From positions 498,501 through 562,500 of the forward strand of contig NZ_CP110848.1 in assembly GCF_026240635.1 (NCBI RefSeq): a stretch of 64,000 nt of DNA, given 5' to 3'. A model generated the notes under the pieces. That model saw only the letters and a program-made list of their open reading frames with translations. It ran no database searches and was not told the origin of the DNA. Both the position numbers and the translations under genes were made by a program. The stretch's first letter is position 1. The number at the start of each line of letters is the position of its first letter. Below, piece after piece: positions 1 to 9,202 of the stretch. This stretch comes from Trichothermofontia sichuanensis B231. Its GTDB lineage: Bacteria; Cyanobacteriota; Cyanobacteriia; B231.

Positions 1-2
1 AC

Positions 3-722
3 TACAGCACCCTTCGCCGCCTCATGGCTCTGGAAGATTGTGTGGGTGAGGTGCAATCCCGGCAAGACGATTGCATCCTGATGCTTGACAGTTTCCAACG
101 CAGTCTAGAAATTATCCAGGACTTTTATGGCCACACGACTGACCTGAAGATTGAGGCGGCGATCTCCCAGCACTGGGAGCGGATTGAAGCAGCCCTCAGT
201 GCGTTAGAGCGGCAGGCAGATTACCACTTACTCAAGGGCTATGAGGCTAACCGGACGGCTCTAGTGAGTGCCCTGGAACAGGTAGAAAGCCGGTTGACAA
301 TGGCTTGTCCCTGTCTGGCAGACTCACCGATCGACGAGGCGATCATTGCCAAATTGGAGCAGCTTCTGGCCAACGGTAAACAGATTGAAATTGGTTGGGG
401 GCTAATGCGTGGGATTCACCCCAATCCCCATAGTGAGAGTGAAGGTCCTCTCTACAGTGCCTTACCGAAATTACGGGCTTTACAACACGCCTACCCGACC
501 CAACTGACCCTGAGGTTGATCAGCACTCACGACAAGTTCCTAGTCTGTGATCATCACGTTGCTCTGGTCGGTAGTCATCATTTCCTGGCTTCTAGCAGTG
601 CCTTCCCAGAGCATGAACTGGGTCTCCAGACGACTGATCCAGCGATCGTTCATAACCTGCTGCAATATTTTGCTCAGGCTCCAGAACTCAAACAACTGGT
701 CCGACGGCGATCGGTTGCTTAG
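3..722 (+). CDS. PLD-like domain protein, 3' part (gene begins before the window)
   Basis: The reading frame is open from the left edge, so the start lies outside the window and the first internal ATG (24) need not be the real start. About 240 codons are visible. A phospholipase D-type motif HDKFLVCD (His-x-Lys-x4-Asp) lies about 168 codons after that ATG and is followed by VGSHHF, the usual Gly-Ser after an HKD motif. The part before it is helical and charged and not recognised. One HKD motif suggests either a one-motif protein that dimerises or the second half of a two-motif protein. The substrate cannot be inferred. Repeat A1 follows within 15 bases of the stop. Confidence 0.7.
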   Translation, partial: YSTLRRLMALEDCVGEVQSRQDDCILMLDSFQRSLEIIQDFYGHTTDLKIEAAISQHWERIEAALSALERQADYHLLKGYEANRTALVSALEQVESRLTMACPCLADSPIDEAIIAKLEQLLANGKQIEIGWGLMRGIHPNPHSESEGPLYSALPKLRALQHAYPTQLTLRLISTHDKFLVCDHHVALVGSHHFLASSSAFPEHELGLQTTDPAIVHNLLQYFAQAPELKQLVRRRSVA

Positions 723-734
723 GAGTCAGCATTA

Positions 735-840
735 GTAGTCAATCCAAATAAGAACGATACAGTTTTTCACTCCCCTCTCCCGCTCTGGGAGAGGGGCTGG
801 GGGTGAGGGGGCCGTTTCAGCCTAAATTGCAATGACTATA
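735..840 (-). repeat. Dispersed repeat family A, copy 1
   Basis: About 105 bp. Read on the minus strand it begins TATAGTCATTGCAATTTAGG, then GCTGAAACGG, a C-rich stretch, a hairpin built on CCCCT/AGGGG arms, and ends with GTATCGTTCTTATTTGGATT. The two ends are imperfect inverted repeats of each other. Seven further copies occur in the window. Confidence 0.85.
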
Positions 841-1109
841 GGCTAGGGTTCCCATCACCGAGCGACATCATATTAGGCGCACACATCCCGTCGAGCACCC
901 ATCCGAAGGAATCTCAAACGGGGGGGAACTGTCCCGGCTGTTGTGGAGGCAGGCGGGATACTGGCCCACTTGATGCCAGGTCGATCACGATACTGCAATC
1001 GACGGAGCTTGTGTCGGGCAGACAATGACAGTTGGTAACATTCTGCGGTAATGGGCGTGTGCAACTTTGAGAAAGTGGGTTATCGTAACTCCGTGGCTAA
1101 TGGCCGCAT

Positions 1110-1132
1110 AAAAAAACCCGCCTTTGGGCGGG
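1110..1132 (-). terminator. Rho-independent terminator
   Basis: A perfect 6-bp GC stem (1117-1122 with 1127-1132, loop TTTG) is followed on the minus strand by seven T residues (1116-1110). It closes the candidate small RNA; no minus-strand protein gene ends just upstream. Confidence 0.8.
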
Positions 1133-1180
1133 AGTTGATGTGAGAAGAGAGCGGTTGAACCCTGCATCTGTTCGACCGCT
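1110..1180 (-). ncRNA. Candidate small RNA with Yfr1-like architecture
   Basis: On the minus strand a TATAGA -10-like box (1190-1185) is followed by a roughly 70-nt unit. The unit has an 11-bp stem-loop (arms 1170-1180 and 1150-1160, 9-nt loop), then a 17-nt unpaired pyrimidine-rich segment (1149-1133, CUCUUCUCACAUCAACU), then a GC-rich hairpin with a U run. Two hairpins around an unpaired segment with a UCUCACA-like core is the layout of the cyanobacterial sRNA Yfr1, a regulator of outer-membrane protein mRNAs. The core matches the Yfr1 motif ACUCCUCACAC only in part (8 of 11 by eye). No clear -35 box is seen. Being a transcribed sRNA is likely; being Yfr1 is a guess. It stands alone in a gene-poor stretch. 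Confidence 0.5.
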
Positions 1181-1190
1181 TATTTCTATA

Positions 1191-1866
1191 CTCTTACGTT
1201 TCCCCGTTCTGCGCTAGTCCCCTAGCAACATTTATTTGAAAAATGGCTAGAATTTTGCGGCTACGATCGCCTCTCAACGCGCCCAAGGCGAGCTTTTCTC
1301 CACCTTCTGCCTTCGGCGTCGCCTGCCCCCAATGATTTCCCAGCCACCCTGGCTCAACCTTTCCCGCTAGCAGGATGTCCCACATCACGATCAGCACTGT
1401 TGAGGGGAGCCGATTCCCTGGCGGGAATGTGCAGCAAACGACAATCAGATCCCCTTGCCAAGAGCGTGGGGTCACCGGGAACGGCTCCGTTTGGGTTTTG
1501 GCAGGTCAGCACCCTAATGCTTACCCTTGGCTATCGTCCTAGCCGCGATCGTCCTGCTGGGCCAGGTTTGGCACAAACGCTTGGTGTGCGGGGGAGGCTA
1601 GGCTCATTTGCAGCGGATTCAGAGAGGGGTGCGTCGGGAGCAGGGGGACGGTTGCAGCGATGATCGGGTTCTGGCTGGCGATCGCCAAAATCGCCTGGGT
1701 TTGCCCTGCCCGTTGCGCAAAGAGATCTTCCGGTTGGGAGGTGAGCTGGGGTGAAAAGTGGGTGGCAAACCCCAGGCAATGACAACCTTGCCTTGAGCCA
1801 ACCTTGCCTTGAGCATCCGTTCTGGCCGGCGAGGGAACGACAACCGTTAGGATCAATACCGAAGTT
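1191..1866. other. Intergenic stretch without a recognisable gene
   Basis: Several overlapping open frames of 70-140 codons exist on both strands, but none shows a recognisable family, ribosome binding site or consistent codon use. Contents seen: HIP1-like octamers and one short tandem duplication (1783-1814). Confidence 0.5.
1783..1814. repeat. 16-bp tandem duplication
   Basis: CAACCTTGCCTTGAGC occurs twice head to tail (1783-1798 and 1799-1814). It lies upstream of the hydrolase gene, with no open frame I trust across it. Confidence 0.85.
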
Positions 1867-2571
1867 GTGAACGACCTTACGAAGCTGATGCCGCGACCGA
1901 TTGTCATTCTGCCCGGATATTTTGCCGGCGCCGAGACCTATCAAGCCCTCGCGCAAGACCTGCGCGAGCGGGGTTTTACCCCCACGATCGTGCCACTCCA
2001 GCGCCGCGACTGGTGGCCGACCCTAGGAGGACGCCCGGTCAACCCTATTCTTGATCAGATCGATCGCACGGTCATGCGGGTACTGGAGCAGTCGGGCAGT
2101 GATAAAGTGCACCTGATTGGCCACTCCGCAGGGGGATGGATCGCCCGCATCTACCTGGGAGATCAACCCTATTCCCCCGCCGCTCGTACCTGGAAAGCCA
2201 GACCCCACGTGGCCACCCTTCTCACCCTAGGGACGCCGCACCTGAGTCAGGAACGGTGGACGCGCCAAAATTTAGAGTTTGTGAACACCACCTATCCCGG
2301 CGCTTTTTACCCGGATATCACCTATGTTTGTGTGGCCGGGAAATCGGTCTTCGGACGTCGCCGTTGGGGCACTTGGTTGGCCTACAACAGCTATGAGTTG
2401 ACCTGTGGCCAAGGCGAAACCTGGGGAGATGGGATTACGCCGATCGCCGCCGCCCACCTCGACGGGGCCGAAAATCTCACGCTGGACAATGTGCAGCACT
2501 CCCCTCGGCGCGATCGTCTCTGGTATGGTTCGCCAGAAGTGGTGGCCCAGTGGTGTTCCTATTTAGATTAA
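1867..2571 (+). CDS. Lipase-like alpha/beta hydrolase
   Basis: 234 residues. It begins with a beta strand and oxyanion-type segment (IVILPGYFAG) and carries the nucleophile elbow GHSAGG (Gly-x-Ser-x-Gly) near residue 86, as in esterases and triacylglycerol lipase-like proteins of the PGAP1/lipase group. A late His is expected as the third member of the triad and may be in NVQHSP. There is no signal peptide, so it is probably cytosolic. The substrate is unknown. The GTG start at 1867 has an in-frame ATG at 1888 as alternative, which would leave only seven residues off. Its last 9 bases overlap the 3' end of the convergent phosphopantetheinyl transferase gene. Confidence 0.75.
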   Translation: MNDLTKLMPRPIVILPGYFAGAETYQALAQDLRERGFTPTIVPLQRRDWWPTLGGRPVNPILDQIDRTVMRVLEQSGSDKVHLIGHSAGGWIARIYLGDQPYSPAARTWKARPHVATLLTLGTPHLSQERWTRQNLEFVNTTYPGAFYPDITYVCVAGKSVFGRRRWGTWLAYNSYELTCGQGETWGDGITPIAAAHLDGAENLTLDNVQHSPRRDRLWYGSPEVVAQWCSYLD

Positions 2572-3288
2572 ACTGGCACGATCAGGCAGCCAACATTGTT
2601 CAATGATCGTTCCCCCTGAACCTGCGACGGCAAGGGCACCCCAATAATCCCGATCGGGACGCAGGGGATAAAGCGCGATCCGGGTGAAATCCCCCGCCAC
2701 CGGCCCCGTCAGGGCTGTCTGACAGTCAATGACTTGCGGTTCAACCGTAAAACCCAGGTTAACCCGGGTTGGCGGTAAATGCAGACCCTGCCCAATCGCC
2801 TTGAGCAACGCCTCCTTGCGGGTCCAGAGTTGGAAAAAGGCTGATAATTGGTCAGCCGCCGGTATCGCTGTAAATGCTGCCCGTTCAGCGGGTGAGAAAA
2901 CATGGCGTCCTAGGGATACAAGATTCGCGATCGGGCGAAAGGCTTCAATATCAATCCCCACTGGCATCCCGGTCGTTACCGCGATCGCTGCCCACTGACC
3001 CGCATGGGAAAGATTAAATGCGATCGGCATCCCAGCCACATAGGGTTTACCCAACGCAGTCGCTTGGAGCGGTACCTGTTCCGGGGGAATGCCTAAATAC
3101 TCACCCAGAATTTGACGCAGCGTGCCGTGGGAGATGATGAAGCGCTGGCGATCAATCGCTTGGACAAACTGGTGTGCCCGCTGCTGTTCCTGGGTAGCCA
3201 ACAAAGGCCATAGGGTATCCAGTTCCGTTTGCCAAGGGGGCAGAAAAATATAAAAGACCTGAACCTGATGAGGTAACAGCCGAACCAT
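2563..3288 (-). CDS. 4'-phosphopantetheinyl transferase (Sfp/HetI type)
   Basis: Transfers the phosphopantetheine arm of CoA to carrier-protein serines of fatty acid, polyketide or peptide synthases. The signature GIDIEAF and WTRKEALLKAIGQGL give the Mg-binding Asp/Glu and the conserved Lys-Glu-Ala of the family; the length (241 residues) is normal for the Sfp class. The frame stays open upstream to 3339, but that part runs through tRNA-Leu, so the ATG at 3288 is taken as the start. In cyanobacteria one such enzyme usually serves all carrier proteins (HetI/Sppt type). It may be co-transcribed behind the tRNA gene, 13 bases away. Confidence 0.9.
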   Translation of the reverse strand: MVRLLPHQVQVFYIFLPPWQTELDTLWPLLATQEQQRAHQFVQAIDRQRFIISHGTLRQILGEYLGIPPEQVPLQATALGKPYVAGMPIAFNLSHAGQWAAIAVTTGMPVGIDIEAFRPIANLVSLGRHVFSPAERAAFTAIPAADQLSAFFQLWTRKEALLKAIGQGLHLPPTRVNLGFTVEPQVIDCQTALTGPVAGDFTRIALYPLRPDRDYWGALAVAGSGGTIIEQCWLPDRASLI

Positions 3289-3301
3289 GATCAGCAAATA
3301 A

Positions 3302-3382
<81 letters not shown>

Positions 3383-3608
3383 AAGGTACCAATTGATTTG
3401 GCCTTCCTATCGTAGCATGACCAGCGCTGAATCGTAGCCCGCTAACCTCGGACGAACCCCCATATCCCTGTAACGATCGGCTGGCCCCTGCCCGACCATC
3501 CCATCCGTCTGCGATAATCGCACCACCCCCCTTGCTCCATGTTTAATTGTAAAGAACTGTCAATTCTCACCCTGTCAATTCTCCACTGTCAATTCTGAAT
3601 GGTTGCCC

Positions 3609-6578
3609 ATGTCACCCTCCCCTGCTGATGCGCCTCCGCTGCTGTTGTTAGTCGATGGTCATTCCTTGGCTTTTCGCTCCTACTATGCCTTTGCCAAAAG
3701 TCGGGAGGGGGGCCTACGGACAACAACGGGCATCCCCACTAGCATCTGCTACGGCTTTCTTAAGACTTTGTTAGAGGTGGTGCAAACGGAGGCTCCAGCC
3801 GCGATCGGGGTGGCCTTTGATCGGGGGGAACCCACATTTCGCCATGAGGCGGATGCCACCTATAAGGCAGGGCGTCCAGAAACGCCCGAGGATTTTATCC
3901 CCGATTTAGAAAATTTGCAGGCACTCTTGCAGGCGTTGCAACTGCCGATTTTAACTGCTCCTGGTTATGAAGCGGATGATGTCTTGGGAACGCTGGCGCA
4001 ACGGGCTACGGCAGCGGGGTATCGGGTGAAAATCCTCAGTGGGGACCAGGATTTATTTCAATTGGTTGATGCCGATCGAGGTATTTCGATTCTGCATCTC
4101 AGTGGAGCCTTCGCGCAACGGGGCAAGGCGGTACTGCCCCAAGAGTTTGGCCCAGCAGAGGTGGAGGCAAAACTCGGCATCCGACCCGAACAGGTGGTGG
4201 ATTATAAAGCCCTGTGTGGTGATGCATCCGACAATATTCCTGGGGTACGCGGTATTGGTCCCAAAACGGCGGTACAACTGCTCAAGGAATATGGTTCATT
4301 GGCGCAGATCTATCAATCGTTACCAGCCATTAAACCGGCCCTACGGCAAAAACTTGTCGAGCAACAGGAGGCTGCTCGTCATTCTCAGTATCTAGCCCAG
4401 ATTCAGTTAAATGTTCCGCTGGCAATTGATCTCGAAACCTTGCGACTGACGGGATTTGCCAGTGAACGGGTTGAGCCAATTTTAGAAAAGTTGGAATTTC
4501 GATCGTTCCTCAATCAAATTCAGGCGCTCCAACAGCAATTGGGAGGATCACCCGCAACGGCAGGGGGAGTAGCCTTAACGTCGGCTGAGGCAGCGGCTGA
4601 GGTAACGGCTGCGAATCCCGCAGGGGCCGAGGCAGAAGCTGACGCGATCGCGTTTTTCACCGCGGCTGAGACCTTAGCAGCACAACCGGAAACAGGGGGG
4701 GATTGGTCAGCTTTACCCGTCCCGGTCGAGATTGTAGATACCCCCGAAAAATTAACAGCGTTGGTGGTCCAATTAACTGGTACCGAGTTACCCGTGGCCT
4801 GGGACACCGAAACCACATCTCTGGATCCCCTTAGTGCCGATCTGGTTGGTATAGGGTGCTGCTGGCAGCCGGTTGGGGAAGCGGTGGCTAATAACCTACG
4901 TATTGCCTATATCCCGATGGGGCACCGTCAGGGCAAAAATCTAGACAAGGCGGAGGTATTAACGGCCCTGCGTCCGATTTTAGAAAATGCCACACTGCCG
5001 AAGGTCCTCCAAAATGCGAAGTACGATCGCCTAGTCCTCCGCCGTCAGGGCATTCAATTAGCAGGGGTTGTCTTTGACCCAATGTTGGCCAGTTACGTCA
5101 TTAACCCAGAAGCTAGCCATAACCTGAGTGACTTATCGGCCCGCTATTTGGGTATCCGTACCCAAAGCTATCCTGAGTTGGTGGCTAAGCATCAGACGAT
5201 CGCAGATGTCGCGATTCCCCGTGTCGCGGCCTACTGTGGTATGGATGTATACACCACCTTTTGTCTGGTTGAAAAACTACAGGCAGAACTGGATAAAGTT
5301 CCTGAACTAGCAAGGCTGTTCAAGACAGTGGAATTACCCCTAGAATCGGTCCTGGCTGAAATGGAGTACCGAGGGATTCGCATTGATGCTGACTATCTCC
5401 AACAATTTTCCCAGCAGCTTGAGCAGGATCTCAAAGCGATCGAAGCACAAGCCTATCAGATAGCAGGGACTCCTTTTAACCTCGCTTCTCCTAAACAACT
5501 CAGCCAATTATTATTTGGAACCCTCGGCTTAAATACAAAAAAAAGTCGTAAGACTAAGTTAGGTTATTCTACGGATGCCAGTGTCTTGGAAAAATTACAG
5601 GGAGATCATCCGATTATTGATGCTATTTTGGAACACCGCAGTTTGGCCAAGCTAAAGTCAACCTATGTAGATGCCCTCCCCCATCTCGTACGAGCCAATA
5701 CAGGTCGGGTGCATACGGATTTTAATCAAGTTGTGACGGCAACAGGACGATTGTCTTCCTCAAATCCTAACTTGCAAAATATCCCTATCCGAACGGCTTT
5801 TAGTCGACAAATTCGTCAGGCTTTTATTCCTGAACCTGGCTGGTTGCTTGCCGCAGCAGATTATTCCCAAATTGAGTTACGGATTCTGGCCCACCTCAGT
5901 CAGGAACCTGTCTTGATTGAAGCCTATCAAAAGAATGAAGACGTGCATACGCTTACGGCTCGCCTACTACTGGAAAAGGAAACAGTAACGGTAGAAGAAC
6001 GGCGGCTGGGTAAGGTAATCAACTTTGGGGTTATTTATGGAATGGGTCCCCAGCGATTTGCCCGAGAAACGGGGGTTGATCCGGCTGAGGCGAAGCACTT
6101 TATCGATCGCTTTAATCAACGCTATCCAGCCGTGTTTGCCTATTTACAACGGATGCAAAAACAGGCGATCGCCCAAGGACATGTCGAAACAATTTTGGGA
6201 CGGCGGCGCTACTTCAGTTTTTCGAGTGATACCCTCCGCCGTCTACAAGGTACCGATCCAGCGGCGATTGATCTCGACCGGGTGCGATCGCTCAATGCCT
6301 ATGATGCGGGTCTACTCCGGGCAGCGGCAAATGCACCGATTCAAGGGTCCAGTGCTGACATTATTAAAATTGCAATGGTGCGTTTGCAGGAGGTCCTAAA
6401 GGACTATCAAGCGCATTTATTGTTGCAGGTTCATGATGAGTTGGTACTGGAGGTGCCGCCAGCAGAATGGCCAGTGTTGGCAGCCGAAATTAAGGCAACG
6501 ATGGAGGCGGCTGTAACTTTAAGCGTGCCGCTGGTCGTAGACGTGCGAGCGGGGGAAAATTGGATGGTGGCCAAGTAA
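3609..6578 (+). CDS. polA: DNA polymerase I
   Basis: 989 residues, the usual size. Three domains are visible: an N-terminal 5'-3' exonuclease (from LLVDGHSLAFRSYYAF, with the helix-hairpin-helix segment GVRGIGPKTAVQLL near residue 210); a middle 3'-5' proofreading domain with all three exo motifs (WDTET; NAKYD; YCGMD), so proofreading looks intact; and a C-terminal polymerase with motif A (AADYSQIELRILAHL), the O-helix (RRLGKVINFGVIYG) and motif C (VHDELVLEV). It removes RNA primers and fills gaps in replication and repair. An Ala-rich linker near residues 315-360 separates the first two domains. The ATG at 3609 is preferred to the TTG two codons earlier. Confidence 0.97.
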   Translation: MSPSPADAPPLLLLVDGHSLAFRSYYAFAKSREGGLRTTTGIPTSICYGFLKTLLEVVQTEAPAAIGVAFDRGEPTFRHEADATYKAGRPETPEDFIPDLENLQALLQALQLPILTAPGYEADDVLGTLAQRATAAGYRVKILSGDQDLFQLVDADRGISILHLSGAFAQRGKAVLPQEFGPAEVEAKLGIRPEQVVDYKALCGDASDNIPGVRGIGPKTAVQLLKEYGSLAQIYQSLPAIKPALRQKLVEQQEAARHSQYLAQIQLNVPLAIDLETLRLTGFASERVEPILEKLEFRSFLNQIQALQQQLGGSPATAGGVALTSAEAAAEVTAANPAGAEAEADAIAFFTAAETLAAQPETGGDWSALPVPVEIVDTPEKLTALVVQLTGTELPVAWDTETTSLDPLSADLVGIGCCWQPVGEAVANNLRIAYIPMGHRQGKNLDKAEVLTALRPILENATLPKVLQNAKYDRLVLRRQGIQLAGVVFDPMLASYVINPEASHNLSDLSARYLGIRTQSYPELVAKHQTIADVAIPRVAAYCGMDVYTTFCLVEKLQAELDKVPELARLFKTVELPLESVLAEMEYRGIRIDADYLQQFSQQLEQDLKAIEAQAYQIAGTPFNLASPKQLSQLLFGTLGLNTKKSRKTKLGYSTDASVLEKLQGDHPIIDAILEHRSLAKLKSTYVDALPHLVRANTGRVHTDFNQVVTATGRLSSSNPNLQNIPIRTAFSRQIRQAFIPEPGWLLAAADYSQIELRILAHLSQEPVLIEAYQKNEDVHTLTARLLLEKETVTVEERRLGKVINFGVIYGMGPQRFARETGVDPAEAKHFIDRFNQRYPAVFAYLQRMQKQAIAQGHVETILGRRRYFSFSSDTLRRLQGTDPAAIDLDRVRSLNAYDAGLLRAAANAPIQGSSADIIKIAMVRLQEVLKDYQAHLLLQVHDELVLEVPPAEWPVLAAEIKATMEAAVTLSVPLVVDVRAGENWMVAK

Positions 6579-6602
6579 ACAAACCCATTCATAATGACCA
6601 AT

Positions 6603-6653
6603 CTTTCCTCCTCATCCCTAAATCCCTTCTCCCACCAGGGGCGAAGGGACTTT
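6603..6653 (-). repeat. Dispersed repeat family E, copy 1
   Basis: On the minus strand: AGTCCCTTCGCCCCTGGTGG, then GAGAAGGGATTTAGGGATGA. The CCCTTC...GAAGGG arms form a hairpin. The same sequence ends the peroxiredoxin gene (51108) and the uraD gene (57416). Here it lies just downstream of polA, with no T run. Confidence 0.75.
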
Positions 6654-6688
6654 AACCCCAACCCCTGGCTCGATGAGCACCTCTGCTA

Positions 6689-6793
6689 TGATCAATCCAA
6701 ATAAGAACGATACAGTTTTTCACTCCCCTCCCCCGCTCTGGGAGAGGGGCTGGGGGTGAGGGGGCTGTTTCAGCCTAAATTGTAATCACTATA
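6689..6793 (-). repeat. Dispersed repeat family A, copy 2
   Basis: Nearly the same as copy 1 and in the same orientation: GATCAATCCAAATAAGAACG at the left, the C/G-rich hairpin in the centre, CAGCCTAAATTGTAATCACT then ATA at the right. It abuts family C copy 1. Confidence 0.85.
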
Positions 6794-6796
6794 ATC

Positions 6797-6825
6797 AGGG
6801 TGGGAGCGCTACGCGCTCCCACCCT
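6797..6825. repeat. Palindromic repeat family C, copy 1 (short form)
   Basis: Inverted repeat AGGGTGGGAGCGC-tac-GCGCTCCCACCCT. The flank to the right (AACTCAAGAGAGCCGAT) matches the flank of copies 2 and 3 in reverse. It lies between polA and the pentapeptide gene, the 3' ends of both, so it could end transcription from either side, although no T run follows. Confidence 0.8.
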
Positions 6826-6858
6826 AAACTCAAGAGAGCCGATACGAAGATGTGAAGA

Positions 6859-7581
6859 TTAGCGATCGCGAATCTGACCGTTGGCCATGACGGTATGGCT
6901 AAATCGGGCCGCCCGAAAATTGGCAAATGGGTGGCGGGCTTCCCTAAGCACCGTTCCCTGTAAATTTGCCCCCCCCAAGTTTGTCCAGATTAACCAAGCT
7001 TGGCTCAAATTGGCATTGGTTAAATCGGCCCCCTGTAGGTCTGTGAGCAAGAGATTCGCTCTGCTGAGATTAGCTTGCTTTAAATCTGCGCCCCGTAGGT
7101 GGGCAAAGCGCAGATCAGCCGCATAAAGATTGGCCGATCGCAGATCGAGGCCATCCAGATTAGCCCCCATCAACTTGGCTCGACTCAGGTTAGCCCCCTG
7201 AAGACTGAGATGATGCAGATCATGCCCCTGCCAGACCGTGAATATCATCTGTACTGCCCACCCCACGATCGCGAGGGGAACAACCAGTGCCACCATCATC
7301 AGCCCCAACAGTAGACACTGGTTGATCAGAAACAATAGGGTAACGGCCTTAGGTGCGATCGTTGATCCTAGGCTCCATAACACGAACACAATCACCACAC
7401 TCAAAATCCCCACCTGTGTGAGTCGATTTAAGTAAACGATTAAGGAGCGTAAGCCAGATATAAGACCTACCGGTAAACTCGGTCCCCGCAAGTCAGGGAT
7501 GAGGGTTGGGTGCTGCGATCGCCATTGGTTCCAATGGGGGACACCTTGCCGCAACTGCGCTACGTGTTCTGGGTTGGCCAT
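6859..7581 (-). CDS. Membrane-anchored pentapeptide-repeat protein
   Basis: 240 residues. The N-terminus (MANPEHVAQLRQGVPHWNQW) matches a motif found at the start of many cyanobacterial pentapeptide proteins and of the one at 20955. Two hydrophobic segments follow (about residues 60-77 and 84-112), probably transmembrane. From about residue 125 to 215 come repeats of the A(D/N)Lxx type, predicted to form a right-handed quadrilateral beta helix. No enzymatic residues are seen and the role is unknown; a scaffold or binding function at the membrane is a guess. The start ATG is well placed, and no longer frame exists. Confidence 0.8.
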   Translation of the reverse strand: MANPEHVAQLRQGVPHWNQWRSQHPTLIPDLRGPSLPVGLISGLRSLIVYLNRLTQVGILSVVIVFVLWSLGSTIAPKAVTLLFLINQCLLLGLMMVALVVPLAIVGWAVQMIFTVWQGHDLHHLSLQGANLSRAKLMGANLDGLDLRSANLYAADLRFAHLRGADLKQANLSRANLLLTDLQGADLTNANLSQAWLIWTNLGGANLQGTVLREARHPFANFRAARFSHTVMANGQIRDR

Positions 7582-7626
7582 AGATTTTGCATCTTTTTTG
7601 CGTGTCTATTAATTAGGAAAAATTCA

Positions 7627-9120
7627 TTAGGAAAATTGCGTGCGGAGTTTGACAATAAAAGTTGTCCCTACATCCACCGTACTGGCAAAAAAAATTTCTC
7701 CTTGCTGGAGGTTGACACAACGCAGCACGATTGCTAGCCCCAAACCATAACCCGGGATAGACTCAATATTGCTACCTCGGTAGAAGGATTCAAATATCCT
7801 GGCCTGATCAGCGACGGGAATCCCTCGACCGTAGTCTTCAATCCGAAAGGTTATCATTTGGTTTTTCAAGTCAGCTATGATCTCAAACTGGACAGTCTGA
7901 TCAGAATTTGAATATTTAAGTGCATTCGATAATAAACTATACAAAGTATGATGTAGCAAACGTTCATCGAGATTAACAGTTGTTATACTAGGATCGAAAT
8001 TAAATTGAATTCGTTCCACAGCACGCTCATCCTCTTCTAGGAGAGATTGGAGTAACTCCTCACAGAAATGGCGCAAATCCAGAGGAGCCGGTGCCACAAC
8101 CTGAGTAACCTGTTCGGTTTGGGCGAGCAGTGTGATAGTTTCTAGAACCTGATTCATCTGCTCAACAGCAGCTTCAATCTGAGCAAGTTGTTCTTCATGC
8201 TGAGCTTCTGACCAACGTGAACCATAAAGTTGTAAGAGGCCGGTAGAAGATAGGATTGTATTTAATGGTGTCCGGAATTGGCGAGTTAGTAGATCCGTAA
8301 AGCGATCGTGGAGTTGTTTTAATTCCAGTTCTTTGGCTAGGGATGGTGCTAAGTTAACATGGGCATGGCGTTGACTTAAATCCCAAAATACAATAACGGC
8401 GCCATTGGGTTGCCCCTGACTGGTTAGTGGGCTAACACTATCTCCGATCGCGATCTGATTACCATGACGGGTTACCAAGCTGGCAAATGCCTGAAGGTAG
8501 ACGACCTGTCGCTCACGAATGGCTTGGAGAACCGGGCTAGCAATCGGTTCTTGGGTACGCTGATCCACCAAATTAAGAATATCAGTAATTGACTGACCGA
8601 TGGCTTCCTGGCAAGACCATCCTGTCAGCTCTTCAGCAGCGGGGTTTATAAAGGTAACTTGCCCTTGTTGATCAGTGGCAATCACCCCATCACTCATACA
8701 GCTAAATAAAACATCGAGTGGATCAGGGATGCACACTTCCAGCGTATGATAGTGCTGTGCTAAACCAATTTCCAAGGCAACCTTTAAGTTAAGTTCATTG
8801 ATCGGCTTAACTAAGTAACCAACTGGTTGAGTTTGCTTAGCACGCTCTAAAGTTTGATCATCTGCATAGGCAGTAAGATAAATAATAGGAATTCTCAACT
8901 GATTGTGAATCTGACAAGCTGCATCAATGCCATCAATTTCTGAATCTGAACGTAGCACAATGTCCATTAAAACAATATCAGGACGGGTTTCGGCTGCCTT
9001 TTCGATCGCTTCTCGTCCTGTTGAGAAAATGCCAACTACCTGATGACCTAACTGTCCTAACATCACTGCAATTGTCTGCGCAACAATCACCTCATCTTCA
9101 ACAATCATAACTTTAAACAT
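7627..9120 (-). CDS. Hybrid sensor: receiver-PAS-histidine kinase lacking the phospho-acceptor His
   Basis: 497 residues. The receiver domain (1-125) has the acidic pair, Asp53 in LMDIVL and the Lys of VKPI, so it can probably be phosphorylated. A PAS domain follows (about 130-245; VIATDQQGQVTFINPAAEEL), then a dimerisation helix and an HATPase domain (about 375-495) with intact N box (LLSNALKYS) and G boxes (DYGRGIP, GYGLGLA). The H box reads LLTRQFRTPLN, where the family has S-H-E-[LF]-R-T-P-L: the phospho-acceptor His is Arg280. Autophosphorylation at the usual site is therefore not expected. It lies downstream of a second hybrid kinase on the same strand, with a repeat between them, and could share a pathway with it. 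Confidence 0.88.
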   Translation of the reverse strand: MFKVMIVEDEVIVAQTIAVMLGQLGHQVVGIFSTGREAIEKAAETRPDIVLMDIVLRSDSEIDGIDAACQIHNQLRIPIIYLTAYADDQTLERAKQTQPVGYLVKPINELNLKVALEIGLAQHYHTLEVCIPDPLDVLFSCMSDGVIATDQQGQVTFINPAAEELTGWSCQEAIGQSITDILNLVDQRTQEPIASPVLQAIRERQVVYLQAFASLVTRHGNQIAIGDSVSPLTSQGQPNGAVIVFWDLSQRHAHVNLAPSLAKELELKQLHDRFTDLLTRQFRTPLNTILSSTGLLQLYGSRWSEAQHEEQLAQIEAAVEQMNQVLETITLLAQTEQVTQVVAPAPLDLRHFCEELLQSLLEEDERAVERIQFNFDPSITTVNLDERLLHHTLYSLLSNALKYSNSDQTVQFEIIADLKNQMITFRIEDYGRGIPVADQARIFESFYRGSNIESIPGYGLGLAIVLRCVNLQQGEIFFASTVDVGTTFIVKLRTQFS

Positions 9121-9202
9121 TGAGGGAGGCTCCGAGTAGATTTGATCTTTGAGCTTATTATTTTTCTAGAGCTTCAATTGTTATGATATACACGGGCTAG
9201 CT

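Noticed and set aside
1194-1956. Several open frames of 74-141 codons on both strands before the hydrolase
   Set aside because: They overlap one another, have no ribosome binding site and no recognisable sequence, and contain a tandem duplication; GC-rich DNA gives such frames by chance.
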